Of a DNA stretch of 26,840 nucleotides, positions 7,031 through 13,955 are shown one piece after another (within the stretch, counting starts at the first letter, position 1; each line of letters begins with the position of its first letter). Made by a program: the position numbers and the translations under genes. The stretch comes from CAZFYZ01 sp964523735. Lineage in GTDB: Bacteria > Armatimonadota > UBA5829. The stretch is from positions 1 to 26,840 of the forward strand of contig CAZFYZ010000045.1 in NCBI GenBank assembly GCA_964523735.1. Reading direction: 5' to 3'. The notes below the pieces were generated by a model. That model saw only the letters and a program-made list of their open reading frames with translations, searched no databases and was not told the origin of the DNA.

Positions 7031-8596
7031 ATGGCAATCCAAAGACGTGAACACGACCTGGGCATAAAGCAGCTCAGGGTTACGGACAATCTGGAACAGC
7101 TCCTCGACGTGCTGCCGCTCTTTCTGAAGCAGCGCCTGGAGGAGCAGGAGGACGTGGAGGATCTCCTGGAGATCGTGCTGGACCTCGGCCGCGAGCCGGA
7201 GGCTCGGTTCCCCCTGCGGGTGCTGCAGCTCTCGGATGCGCCGGTCCGGCAGGAGGACCTCGACTACGTCGTCCAGCGCGTGGGCTCGTTCGGCAAGGAC
7301 AACCGGGCCGGCATCGAGCGCACGCTGCACCGCATCTCCGGCATCCGCAACAGGACGGGCAAGATCGTCGGGCTCACCTGCCGCATCGGCCGCGCGGTCT
7401 ATGGCACGATCGACATCATCCGTGATGTGGTCGAAAGCGGCAAGAGCATCCTGATGCTTGGCCGACCCGGCGTGGGCAAGACCACCAAGCTCCGCGAGGT
7501 AGCCAGGATACTCTCAGACGAGTTCAAGAAGCGCGTCGTGATCGTGGACACCTCGAATGAGATCGCGGGCGACGGCGACATCCCCCACCCCGCGATCGGC
7601 CACGCCCGCCGAATGCAGGTCGCGACTCCTGACGAGCAGCACGCCGTAATGATCGAAGCGGTCGAGAACCACATGCCTGAGGTCGTCGTCATCGACGAGA
7701 TCGGCACGGAAGACGAGGCCTTTGCCGCCCGCACGATCGCCGAGCGTGGAGTGCAGCTGGTAGCAACCGCGCACGGCAACTCGCTGGATAACCTGCTGAT
7801 GAACCCGACTCTTTCGGACCTCGTCGGCGGCATCCAGACGGTCACGCTATCGGACGAAGAGGCCAAGCGCCGCGGGACTCAGAAGACCGTGCTCGAGCGC
7901 AAGGCCCCGCCCACGTTTGATGTCCTGATCGAGATTATGGAGATGGACAAGCTCGCGATCCATCACGATGTCGCCAGCATCGTGGACAAGATGCTTCGCG
8001 GAGTGCCGCCCAGGCCTGAGATCCGTGTCAGAAACCCCGAAGGTGAGGTCGAGGTCGTCCAGTCCAGTGACTTTGTCGAGAAGCCGGTCTCGCCAGCCAA
8101 GTTCGAGCACATCCACGAGGTCGTCGCGACTCGTCCGCTGCCGGAGATCGTAAAGGTCTTCCCTTACGGGGTCAGCCGCAATCGTCTCGAGCGCGCGATC
8201 CGCGAACTGCGCGTGCCAGCCTACATCACCAAGGAGATGGGCGAGTCGGACGTCGTCGTGACGCTCAAGACACACGAGAAGCGCACAACCTCGATACTGC
8301 AGGATGCTCGCCGCCGGGCTCTGCCGGTCTACACGATCAAGAGTAACACCTTCGCGCAGATATCCGGCGTGATCCGCGAGATCTTCCACATGGGCCCTTC
8401 GAACGAAGAGGAGATGGCGATCCAGGACGCCGAAGACGCGGTCCAGAGGCTGATGGAGACGGGCGAACCGCAGGAACTGATGCCGCAGTCCAGCTTCCTG
8501 CGACGTGTTCAGCATCAGCTTGTGGAGAAGTATGATCTGACATCAGAATCGGTAGGCACCGAACCCTACCGCCGCGTCCGCATATTCCGAGCGTAG
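7031..8596 (+). CDS. R3H domain AAA ATPase (Ycf45 / SpoIIIAA-like)
   Basis: A 521-residue ATPase. The N-terminal region (~20-110) leads into a P-loop domain with Walker A GRPGVGKTT at 144-152 and Walker B VVVIDEIGT at 218-226, closely resembling the chloroplast/cyanobacterial Ycf45 group and related to the sporulation ATPase SpoIIIAA. A middle segment (~365-455) is not recognised. The C-terminal ~35 residues (RRVQHQ ... YRRVRIF) fit an R3H single-stranded nucleic acid binding domain. It is soluble and probably acts on RNA or DNA; the exact role of the family is unknown. It lies 93 bases after rsmE, with only palindromic repeats between, so it may share that operon. It converges with the small minus-strand genes downstream. 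Confidence 0.88.
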   Translation: MAIQRREHDLGIKQLRVTDNLEQLLDVLPLFLKQRLEEQEDVEDLLEIVLDLGREPEARFPLRVLQLSDAPVRQEDLDYVVQRVGSFGKDNRAGIERTLHRISGIRNRTGKIVGLTCRIGRAVYGTIDIIRDVVESGKSILMLGRPGVGKTTKLREVARILSDEFKKRVVIVDTSNEIAGDGDIPHPAIGHARRMQVATPDEQHAVMIEAVENHMPEVVVIDEIGTEDEAFAARTIAERGVQLVATAHGNSLDNLLMNPTLSDLVGGIQTVTLSDEEAKRRGTQKTVLERKAPPTFDVLIEIMEMDKLAIHHDVASIVDKMLRGVPPRPEIRVRNPEGEVEVVQSSDFVEKPVSPAKFEHIHEVVATRPLPEIVKVFPYGVSRNRLERAIRELRVPAYITKEMGESDVVVTLKTHEKRTTSILQDARRRALPVYTIKSNTFAQISGVIREIFHMGPSNEEEMAIQDAEDAVQRLMETGEPQELMPQSSFLRRVQHQLVEKYDLTSESVGTEPYRRVRIFRA

Positions 8597-8602
8597 TGTT
8601 GC

Positions 8603-8640
8603 GTGCCCCCTCACGCTTTGGGGGAGGGCTGGGGAGGGGT
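8603..8640 (+). repeat. G-rich 38-bp repeat, copy A
   Basis: The unit begins GTGCCCCCTC, has a central CTTT, and ends GGGCTGGGGAGGGGT. It can fold on itself because the C-rich start pairs with the G-rich end. Near-identical copies lie at 8669-8706 and 11814-11851. Confidence 0.85.
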
Positions 8641-8668
8641 TTCGGGGAGGTCGAGGTCGTTAACAAAC

Positions 8669-8706
8669 GTGCCCCCTCCCGCTTTAGGGGAGGGCTGGGG
8701 AGGGGT
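8669..8706 (+). repeat. G-rich 38-bp repeat, copy B
   Basis: A direct repeat of 8603-8640, differing at two positions and 28 bases downstream of it. Both copies lie between the convergent R3H ATPase gene and the small membrane protein gene. Confidence 0.85.
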
Positions 8707-8717
8707 CGGGTGCTAGC

Positions 8718-9020
8718 TCACAGCCCAACACTCCGGTTCTGCATCTCCTGTCTCAACTGCGCCACTTCCTCGCGCAGGCGGCGGACGTCCTCCGTGAGTG
8801 AGGCAATCTCGACGGGAGAGAGGCCGAAGTCGTCCATTTTGAGGATCTTGGCGTTCAGCTCATCCAGCCGAAGCTGCTGCTCCGCCTCGAATCTCTGCCG
8901 CTGAAGCTCCAGGTCCCTGTGTTTGAGCTTGGTCCGCATCCAGACGATCGCCAGTACTGTGACGACCGGCGCTCCAAAGAACGCCACGATAGCTATAGCT
9001 GCGATGACATCTACGCTCAA
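8718..9020 (-). CDS. Small membrane-anchored coiled-coil protein A
   Basis: A 100-residue protein with an N-terminal transmembrane segment (~5-27), a charged Arg/Glu/Gln-rich helix, and a C-terminal block ILKMDDFGLSPVEIASL followed by a heptad-like helix TEDVRRLREEVAQLRQEM. The same block is in the gene just upstream on this strand. The start is TTG 9020, with GAGGT five bases before it. The stop codon of the upstream gene overlaps that ribosome binding site, so translation is probably coupled. The layout (one membrane segment then a short coiled coil) resembles PspB-type envelope-stress adaptors, but no specific family match can be claimed. Function unknown. Confidence 0.75.
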   Translation of the reverse strand: MSVDVIAAIAIVAFFGAPVVTVLAIVWMRTKLKHRDLELQRQRFEAEQQLRLDELNAKILKMDDFGLSPVEIASLTEDVRRLREEVAQLRQEMQNRSVGL

Positions 9021-9023
9021 TGC

Positions 9024-9314
9024 TTACCTCTGCGAAGGGTCTCTTCGTGTCTCCTGCCTCAACTGCGCCACTTCCTCTCGAAGCCTGCGAACATCATCAG
9101 TGAGGGAGGCTATCTCAGCGGGGGAGAGGCCGAAGTCATCCATCTTGAGGATTCTAGCGTTCAGCTCGTCTGCCTGAAGCCGCTCCTGCACAGCGAGTTC
9201 GCGTTCCTTGACCTTCAGCTCGCGCAGCTTGAGTCGCCACTTGAGCAACTCCTCAAGAGCGCCAAGGCCGATGCCGGCGAGGCAGATGATGACTATCGCT
9301 TCCCAAAGACCCAT
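9024..9314 (-). CDS. Small membrane-anchored coiled-coil protein B
   Basis: A 96-residue paralogue of the next gene. It has an N-terminal hydrophobic segment (~3-23), a Lys/Arg/Glu-rich helix and the shared C-terminal block ILKMDDFGLSPAEIASL plus the helix TDDVRRLREEVAQLRQET. About 40 C-terminal residues are nearly identical between the two, while the membrane segments differ completely. ATG 9314 has GAAAGGT seven bases upstream. The pair looks like a tandem duplication in which the C-terminal block was conserved, suggesting a shared partner for that block (inference). Confidence 0.78.
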   Translation of the reverse strand: MGLWEAIVIICLAGIGLGALEELLKWRLKLRELKVKERELAVQERLQADELNARILKMDDFGLSPAEIASLTDDVRRLREEVAQLRQETRRDPSQR

Positions 9315-9345
9315 GGTCAGTACCTTTCACGGCGTGGCAACACAG

Positions 9346-9443
9346 GTGTTTCGGGATTTGGGTCGTGCACGATCATATGCTGAGCGATGTCACCATGCGA
9401 GCACGTCGTCTGAACCTACCGCCTCACCGAAATCCCGAAACAC
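9346..9443. repeat. Inverted repeat with 14-bp perfect arms
   Basis: GTGTTTCGGGATTT (9346-9359) and its exact complement (9430-9443) flank a 70-base loop, in the 180-base space between the 106-residue protein gene and the membrane protein pair. It could be an attenuator or terminator on the minus strand, or the ends of a tiny mobile palindrome. Confidence 0.7.
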
Positions 9444-9494
9444 GAAGACAGCGTGGTAATTCGACACGCCGGCTCGCGAGTCCTGTCGGAGAGT

Positions 9495-9815
9495 CTATTC
9501 CGTGTCCTGGAAAAGCGACGCGAAGCGCTCCGTATACTGAAGCTCAATCGATGAGAAGGCCAGGTCGAGCGCGAGGGTCCACAACGCTACCATTGCCTCC
9601 TCAGGGGGAAGCTCGAGGGTCTTGGCGAAGAAATCACGTATGACTTCCTCGTAGGAGTTGCAGGGCTCTTCCAGCACTATCCTGTTGGCGACCTTGTTGA
9701 CCAGCACGTCGTTGTCGAGATTATCCACAAACTCGCGCACGTTGGCCGGAGTCGCGTGCTTAAGCCCGGTCCCGAACTCGTGCCTGACCAGTTTCTTGAA
9801 CTCCTGAAGCCTCAA
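9495..9815 (-). CDS. Uncharacterised 106-residue protein
   Basis: Not recognised. The frame stays open far upstream into lepA, but that extension is antisense to lepA and lies upstream of a good promoter. TTG 9815, with GGGG eight bases and GAGGAG thirteen bases upstream, is the likely start. The protein begins with a mixed-charge helix (LQEFKKLVRHEFG) and is acidic towards the C-terminus (ELPPEEA, LFQDTE). It has one Cys and no signal peptide or membrane segment, so it is probably a small soluble, mostly helical cytoplasmic protein. It is transcribed divergently from lepA and in the same direction as the two membrane coiled-coil genes. Confidence 0.65.
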   Translation of the reverse strand: MRLQEFKKLVRHEFGTGLKHATPANVREFVDNLDNDVLVNKVANRIVLEEPCNSYEEVIRDFFAKTLELPPEEAMVALWTLALDLAFSSIELQYTERFASLFQDTE

Positions 9816-9861
9816 ATGCTCTACCCCACTCCTCGCGGTAATCCTGAATGATCCATGTAGT

Positions 9862-9890
9862 ACTTTATCCGCAACCAGCCCTTGTGTCAA
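9862..9890 (-). promoter_or_regulatory. Promoter of the 106-residue protein gene
   Basis: The minus strand reads a perfect TTGACA (9890-9885), a 17-base spacer and TAAAGT (9867-9862). The predicted transcript would start near 9855, about 40 bases before TTG 9815, which supports the short version of that gene. Confidence 0.7.
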
Positions 9891-9918
9891 TGGCAAATGG
9901 GGAAAGGCATCTCGCCGC

Positions 9919-9948
9919 TTCACGACTATGGGGTCGGTCTGGTAGAAT
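9919..9948 (+). promoter_or_regulatory. Promoter of lepA, possibly giving a leaderless mRNA
   Basis: TTCACG (9919-9924), an 18-base spacer and TAGAAT (9943-9948) form a likely sigma-70 promoter. The start codon GTG 9955 is the seventh base after the -10 box, where transcription normally begins, and no Shine-Dalgarno is present. Confidence 0.5.
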
Positions 9949-9954
9949 ATACGT

Positions 9955-11766
9955 GTGAAAACGCCGCAGACACATATTCGCAACTTCTGCATCATAGCCC
10001 ATATAGACCACGGCAAATCGACCCTCGCGGACAGGATCCTTGAGTTCACTGGCGCGATCGACGCGCGCGAGATGAAAGACCAGGTCCTGGACGGGATGGA
10101 CCTCGAGCGCGAGCGTGGGATCACGATCAAGATGACCGCTGTCCGGCTGGACTACAAGGCCCGCGACGGTGAGACCTACAAGCTTAACCTGATCGATACC
10201 CCGGGCCACGTCGATTTTACCTATGAGGTCTCTCGTTCGCTCGCCGCATGTGAGGGGGCGATCCTTGTAGTGGACGCCTGTCAGGGGGTCGAGGCGCAGA
10301 CGCTGGCCAACACCAGCCTCGCGATGCACCACAACCTCGAGATCATTCCGGTCATCAACAAGATCGACATGGAACTGGCCGACCCGGACCGCGCCGCCGA
10401 AGAGATCGAGAGCGTGCTCGCGATCGAGGCTACCGACGCGATCCACGCCTCGGCCAAGGAGGGGATCGGCACCGAGGAGATACTGGAAGCAGTCATCGAG
10501 CGCATCCCGCCGCCGTCTGGCGACCCGGACTCCGCGCTGAGGGCCCTGGTGTTCGACTCGCATTACGATCAGTATGTCGGAGTGGTCGCCTATGTCCGTG
10601 TTGTGGACGGCTCAATAGCGCCCGGGATGAAGATCAGGATGATGGCGACGGGCAAGGAGTTCGAGGTCACCCAGGTCGGCGTATTCAAGCCTCGAATGCA
10701 GACGGCGGAGAGACTCGATCCCGGCGACGTCGGCTACTTCACCGCGGGTATGAAGAACGTCGGCGACACGCGCCCGGGCGACACTGTCACCGAGGCCTCG
10801 CGCGCCGCGAGTGACCCACTGCCCGGCTACCGCGAGATCCACCCGATGGTATTCTGCGGCCTCTATCCGACCGATTCGCAGCAATACGAGGACCTGCGCG
10901 ACGCGCTCGCCAAGCTCCAGCTCAATGATGCGGCTCTCAAGTATGAGCCCGAAAGCTCGGTGGCTCTCGGCTTCGGGTACCGCTGCGGGTTCCTGGGCCT
11001 CTTACACATGGAGATCGTCCAGGAACGGCTGGAGCGCGAGTTCGGCCTGAGCCTGATCGCGACCGCACCAAGCGTCATCTACCGGATCACCAAGACCGAC
11101 GGCACCGTGTTGGAGATCGACAACCCCAACGACCTGCCGGAGCCGACGATCATCGCCTCGGTCGAGGAGCCGTTCGTGGAGGCAACCATCATCGTCCCCA
11201 AGGAATACGTCGGGGTCTCGATAGAGCTGTGCGGCGAGCGGCGGGGGATATTCGGCAAGCTGGAATACCCATCGCCGGATCGCGTTATGATCCACTACGA
11301 GCTGCCACTGGCCGAGATCGTCATGGACTTCTTCGACTCGCTCAAGGGCCGGACCCGCGGCTACGCGTCGTTTGACTACGAGCTTTCGGGCTATCGCGAG
11401 TCTCAGCTCAGCAAACTCAACATCCTGCTGAACGGCGACCCGTGCGATGCACTCTCGTTTATCACTCACCGCGACCGCGCTTATCCGCGAGCCAAGCTCT
11501 TGGTGGACCGGCTCAAGGAAGTGATCCCCCGCCAGCAATATGAGGTCCGCGTGCAGGCAGCGCTCGGCCACAAGATCATCGCGGCCTCGACCGTCCGCCC
11601 CTATCGTAAGAACGTAACCGCCAAGTGCTACGGAGGCGACATCACCCGCAAGCGCAAGCTCCTCGAGAAGCAGAAAGAGGGCAAGAAGCGGATGAAGTCC
11701 ATAGGCTCCGTTCAGATACCGCAGGAAGCGTTCATGAGCGTGTTGAAGATAGGGGACGATAAGTAG
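9955..11766 (+). CDS. lepA: Elongation factor 4 (LepA)
   Basis: A 603-residue translational GTPase that binds ribosomes and affects translocation and initiation. G1 is AHIDHGKST at 15-23; RGITIK, DTPGH and NKID follow as the G2-G4 motifs. Then come domains II and III, the EF-G-like domain V, and the LepA-specific C-terminal domain ending IPQEAFMSVLKIGDDK. Full length and typical. The start is GTG 9955, preceded by a promoter but no ribosome binding site. The last 54 bases recur, with mostly synonymous changes, at 12999-13052. Confidence 0.97.
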   Translation: MKTPQTHIRNFCIIAHIDHGKSTLADRILEFTGAIDAREMKDQVLDGMDLERERGITIKMTAVRLDYKARDGETYKLNLIDTPGHVDFTYEVSRSLAACEGAILVVDACQGVEAQTLANTSLAMHHNLEIIPVINKIDMELADPDRAAEEIESVLAIEATDAIHASAKEGIGTEEILEAVIERIPPPSGDPDSALRALVFDSHYDQYVGVVAYVRVVDGSIAPGMKIRMMATGKEFEVTQVGVFKPRMQTAERLDPGDVGYFTAGMKNVGDTRPGDTVTEASRAASDPLPGYREIHPMVFCGLYPTDSQQYEDLRDALAKLQLNDAALKYEPESSVALGFGYRCGFLGLLHMEIVQERLEREFGLSLIATAPSVIYRITKTDGTVLEIDNPNDLPEPTIIASVEEPFVEATIIVPKEYVGVSIELCGERRGIFGKLEYPSPDRVMIHYELPLAEIVMDFFDSLKGRTRGYASFDYELSGYRESQLSKLNILLNGDPCDALSFITHRDRAYPRAKLLVDRLKEVIPRQQYEVRVQAALGHKIIAASTVRPYRKNVTAKCYGGDITRKRKLLEKQKEGKKRMKSIGSVQIPQEAFMSVLKIGDDK

Positions 11767-11813
11767 GGGTTGGGCACTAGGTGAGGGGTTAGTGCCGGAT
11801 TAGCGGACCCACG

Positions 11814-11851
11814 TGCCCCCTCCAGCTTCAGGGGAGGGCTGGGGAGGGGTT
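11814..11851 (+). repeat. G-rich 38-bp repeat, copy C
   Basis: The same unit as at 8603-8640 and 8669-8706, about 50 bases after the lepA stop. Confidence 0.85.
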
Positions 11852-11879
11852 GAAGGACTGCTGATAGACGAAAGTGATG

Positions 11880-11922
11880 GACCTCCCCCTAGCCCCCTCC
11901 TGAAGAGAGGGGGGACAGGTGG
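11880..11922 (-). repeat. G-rich repeat, copy D (inverted, diverged)
   Basis: The reverse complement begins with a C-rich tract and ends GGGGGCTAGGGGGAGGT, recognisably the same family as copy C but in opposite orientation. C and D can pair into a long imperfect hairpin just upstream of the nucleotidyltransferase ribosome binding site. Confidence 0.65.
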
Positions 11923-11943
11923 GTGCTGCTCGAAGGAGTAATT

Positions 11944-12906
11944 GTGCCCTGGCAACCACGAATATGGGACCCGGAGGAATCCGGCATAGACGAGTACGCA
12001 CTGCGCCGCTATATGGAGGAGCAGATCTACTCGCTGCCCGGGACGGATCGTCACCGCGACGTGTTCACGGTCCTGCTCACAGGCAGCCGGGCTATGGGGA
12101 AGCACACGCCGGATTCAGATGTGGACATCGATGTGCTCTGCCCGCAGGAGGTATACGTCCCGCTGCAGCGGGCGTGCCGTGAGGCTGGGATCACCCGGTC
12201 GCGGGAGTCTTTCTGGTGTCCTCTTTCCATCAAAGAGGAGGAGACTTGGCGGCGACACTTCGGCGGGGATGCGGTTCCCCACTTCTGCGTGAACACGCTT
12301 GAGAGTGTGGAGCGGCAGTTCGCCCAATGCGACGACGTGGCCATGTGGATATGGTCCAACGCCTGTGTGATCGCCGACCCCAACCGGCAGTTCCAGCGGA
12401 CACTTGAAGGCTTCTCGGGCTATCCCGCGGAGGTGCTCATACGGAAGATCAAGTACCACTGGCTGATGTGTTGGTACTGGGGCATCGAGGTCTACCCATT
12501 CCACCACGACAGCGATGGTGATTTGGTGACCGCAGCAAGCGCGGTACTCAATGCCACGCTCGAGATGATGAGAGTATTCTTCCTGGTGGAAGGCAGGCCC
12601 TATCCCTACACGGAGAAGCTGCCGCACTTTGTTCGGACGACCAGGCTTGGCGCCCGATTCGCGCCGTTCCTTGAAAAGCTGACAAGCATCGTTCTGGGAA
12701 AGAGCGAGCGCCGGTCGTCTGCATGGGATCGTTTGGATATGGCCAGCGGGCTGTTACTCGATGGCGTGAGCAATCCCGAGACGGTGGAGTTGGAGGAAGA
12801 GACGACCAGGGCCATCATCGAGGCTGGGGTCGAGAAAGAGTGGATGGACGATTACTTTGCGAACATGGACGAGCTCCTGCTGGGGAAGCTCGGCCCTGTG
12901 CCGTGA
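11944..12906 (+). CDS. Nucleotidyltransferase-fold protein
   Basis: A 320-residue protein. GSRAMG at 47-52 followed by DSDVDIDV at 57-64 is the active-site pattern of the DNA polymerase beta-like nucleotidyltransferase superfamily; Asp59 and Asp61 would bind the metal-nucleotide. The remaining ~250 residues, rich in Trp and aromatic residues, are probably a helical substrate domain, as in aminoglycoside- or DUF4037-type transferases. The substrate is not predictable. GTG 11944 is chosen because GAAGGAG ends five bases upstream; the frame extends to 11923 into a repeat. No HEPN-type partner gene is next to it, so a MNT/HEPN toxin-antitoxin pair is not supported. It sits between the true lepA end and a second copy of the lepA 3' end. 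Confidence 0.85.
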   Translation: MPWQPRIWDPEESGIDEYALRRYMEEQIYSLPGTDRHRDVFTVLLTGSRAMGKHTPDSDVDIDVLCPQEVYVPLQRACREAGITRSRESFWCPLSIKEEETWRRHFGGDAVPHFCVNTLESVERQFAQCDDVAMWIWSNACVIADPNRQFQRTLEGFSGYPAEVLIRKIKYHWLMCWYWGIEVYPFHHDSDGDLVTAASAVLNATLEMMRVFFLVEGRPYPYTEKLPHFVRTTRLGARFAPFLEKLTSIVLGKSERRSSAWDRLDMASGLLLDGVSNPETVELEEETTRAIIEAGVEKEWMDDYFANMDELLLGKLGPVP

Positions 12907-12927
12907 GCAGCTGGACCAGGCGCGTAG

Positions 12928-12959
12928 GTGCCTCCTCCCGCTCTAGAGAGGATTTGAGG
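12928..12959 (+). repeat. G-rich repeat, copy E (degenerate)
   Basis: GTGCCTCCTCCCGCTCTAGA followed by a decayed G-rich end resembles copies A-C. It lies just before the duplicated lepA 3' end. Confidence 0.4.
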
Positions 12960-12998
12960 TAGTTCCGTAGAGGCAGCAAGCTTGACCAAAGGATTCTT

Positions 12999-13052
12999 CA
13001 GGTACCTCAGGAAGCGTTCATGAGCGTGCTGAAGATAGGAGACGACAAGTAG
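12999..13052 (+). pseudogene. Duplicated 3' end of lepA (18 codons)
   Basis: These 54 bases encode QVPQEAFMSVLKIGDDK plus TAG and align without gaps to the lepA 3' end at 11713-11766. Five bases differ. Four changes are silent (CCG/CCT, TTG/CTG, GGG/GGA, GAT/GAC) and one is Ile to Val. The bases before the CAG codon are unrelated to lepA. The silent-change pattern shows that the copy came from, or diverged as, a functional lepA. It has no start and is taken as a remnant. Confidence 0.85.
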
Positions 13053-13191
13053 GTTGACGCCTCCCCGCTCTGATGTGGCCAGCAGGATCAGCCTTCTAGC
13101 TGGTTGCAGGCGGAGACAGGTGATTCGGGAGTTGGGCCAGGCGAATCTGGGTAGAACCTGCGCAACAGCCGAAACCCCTATGGAGGCGTCT

Positions 13192-13884
13192 ATGGACGAG
13201 ACAAGCAGCGTTCCCGGACTTCGCGTCCCTCTAATCGGTGAGGACGCGCCAGCCTTCGAGGCCGAAACCACGCAGGGAAAGATCAAGTTTCCCGACGACT
13301 ACAAGGGCAAGTGGGTGATCCTGTTCAGTCACCCGGCCGACTTCACGCCTGTCTGCACTACGGAGTTCATGACATTCGCCAGTATCGAACCTGAACTCAA
13401 GGCTCTGAACTGCGAACTGATCGGCCTCTCCATCGATAGCACCTACAGCCATATAGCTTGGCTTAGGACCATCAAGGAGAAGATCAAGTATAAGGGCATG
13501 GAGAACATCGAGATCAACTATCCTGTGATCAGCGACATCAAGATGGATGTAGCAAGGAAGTACGGCATGGTGCAGCCGTCCTCCAGCGACACCCACGCAG
13601 TGAGAGCGGTGTTCTTCATCGATCCCAACGCCAAGATCAGATCGCTTTTCTTCTATCCGGCTTCCGCTGGACGGAACTTCAGTGAAATCAAGCGCCTGCT
13701 GATCGCGCTACAGACGGTCGATTGCGAGGAGTGCGCGACCCCCGCCGATTGGCAGCCCGGTGAGGACGTGATAGTCCCGCCTCCTGGTTCGTGCGGCGTC
13801 GCTAAAGAACGCATGGAGTCTGTCAGCGATGATCGCTACTGCCTGGACTGGTTCTTGTGCTTCAGGAAACTTGCCAAGAAGTAG
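13192..13884 (+). CDS. Peroxiredoxin, 1-Cys / Prx6 type
   Basis: A 230-residue thiol peroxidase that reduces hydrogen peroxide and organic hydroperoxides. The active-site signature PADFTPVCTTE has the peroxidatic Cys at 55, with Pro48 and Thr52. A later Arg in SAGRNFSEI and the segment TPADWQPGEDVIVPPP are typical of the Prx6/archaeal group. Extra cysteines near the C-terminus (CEEC, SCG, RYC, FLC) could act as resolving cysteines. ATG 13192 is preferred over the in-frame ATG 13180 and the upstream frame because GGAGG lies five bases before it. It converges with the phosphoesterase gene. It has no signal peptide and is likely cytoplasmic. Confidence 0.93.
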   Translation: MDETSSVPGLRVPLIGEDAPAFEAETTQGKIKFPDDYKGKWVILFSHPADFTPVCTTEFMTFASIEPELKALNCELIGLSIDSTYSHIAWLRTIKEKIKYKGMENIEINYPVISDIKMDVARKYGMVQPSSSDTHAVRAVFFIDPNAKIRSLFFYPASAGRNFSEIKRLLIALQTVDCEECATPADWQPGEDVIVPPPGSCGVAKERMESVSDDRYCLDWFLCFRKLAKK

Positions 13885-13955
13885 CTGCGTGACATAGCCT
13901 CAGGGTATGAGAGCGCAATCATCCCGAGCGGGTAGCAGCATAGAGACTCCTGCAA

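Noticed and set aside
8919..9383. Plus-strand open frame of 154 codons
   Set aside because: It is antisense to the two paralogous small membrane proteins, whose conserved block, ribosome binding sites and coupling support the minus strand.
9816..10130. N-terminal extension of the 106-residue protein into lepA
   Set aside because: It would be antisense to the conserved lepA start and lies upstream of the TTGACA/TAAAGT promoter.
11944..12906. MNT/HEPN toxin-antitoxin system
   Set aside because: The nucleotidyltransferase is far larger than a MNT antitoxin and has no adjacent HEPN gene.
13054..13191. Longer N-terminus for the peroxiredoxin
   Set aside because: The extension has no family similarity, and GGAGG is placed correctly for ATG 13192.
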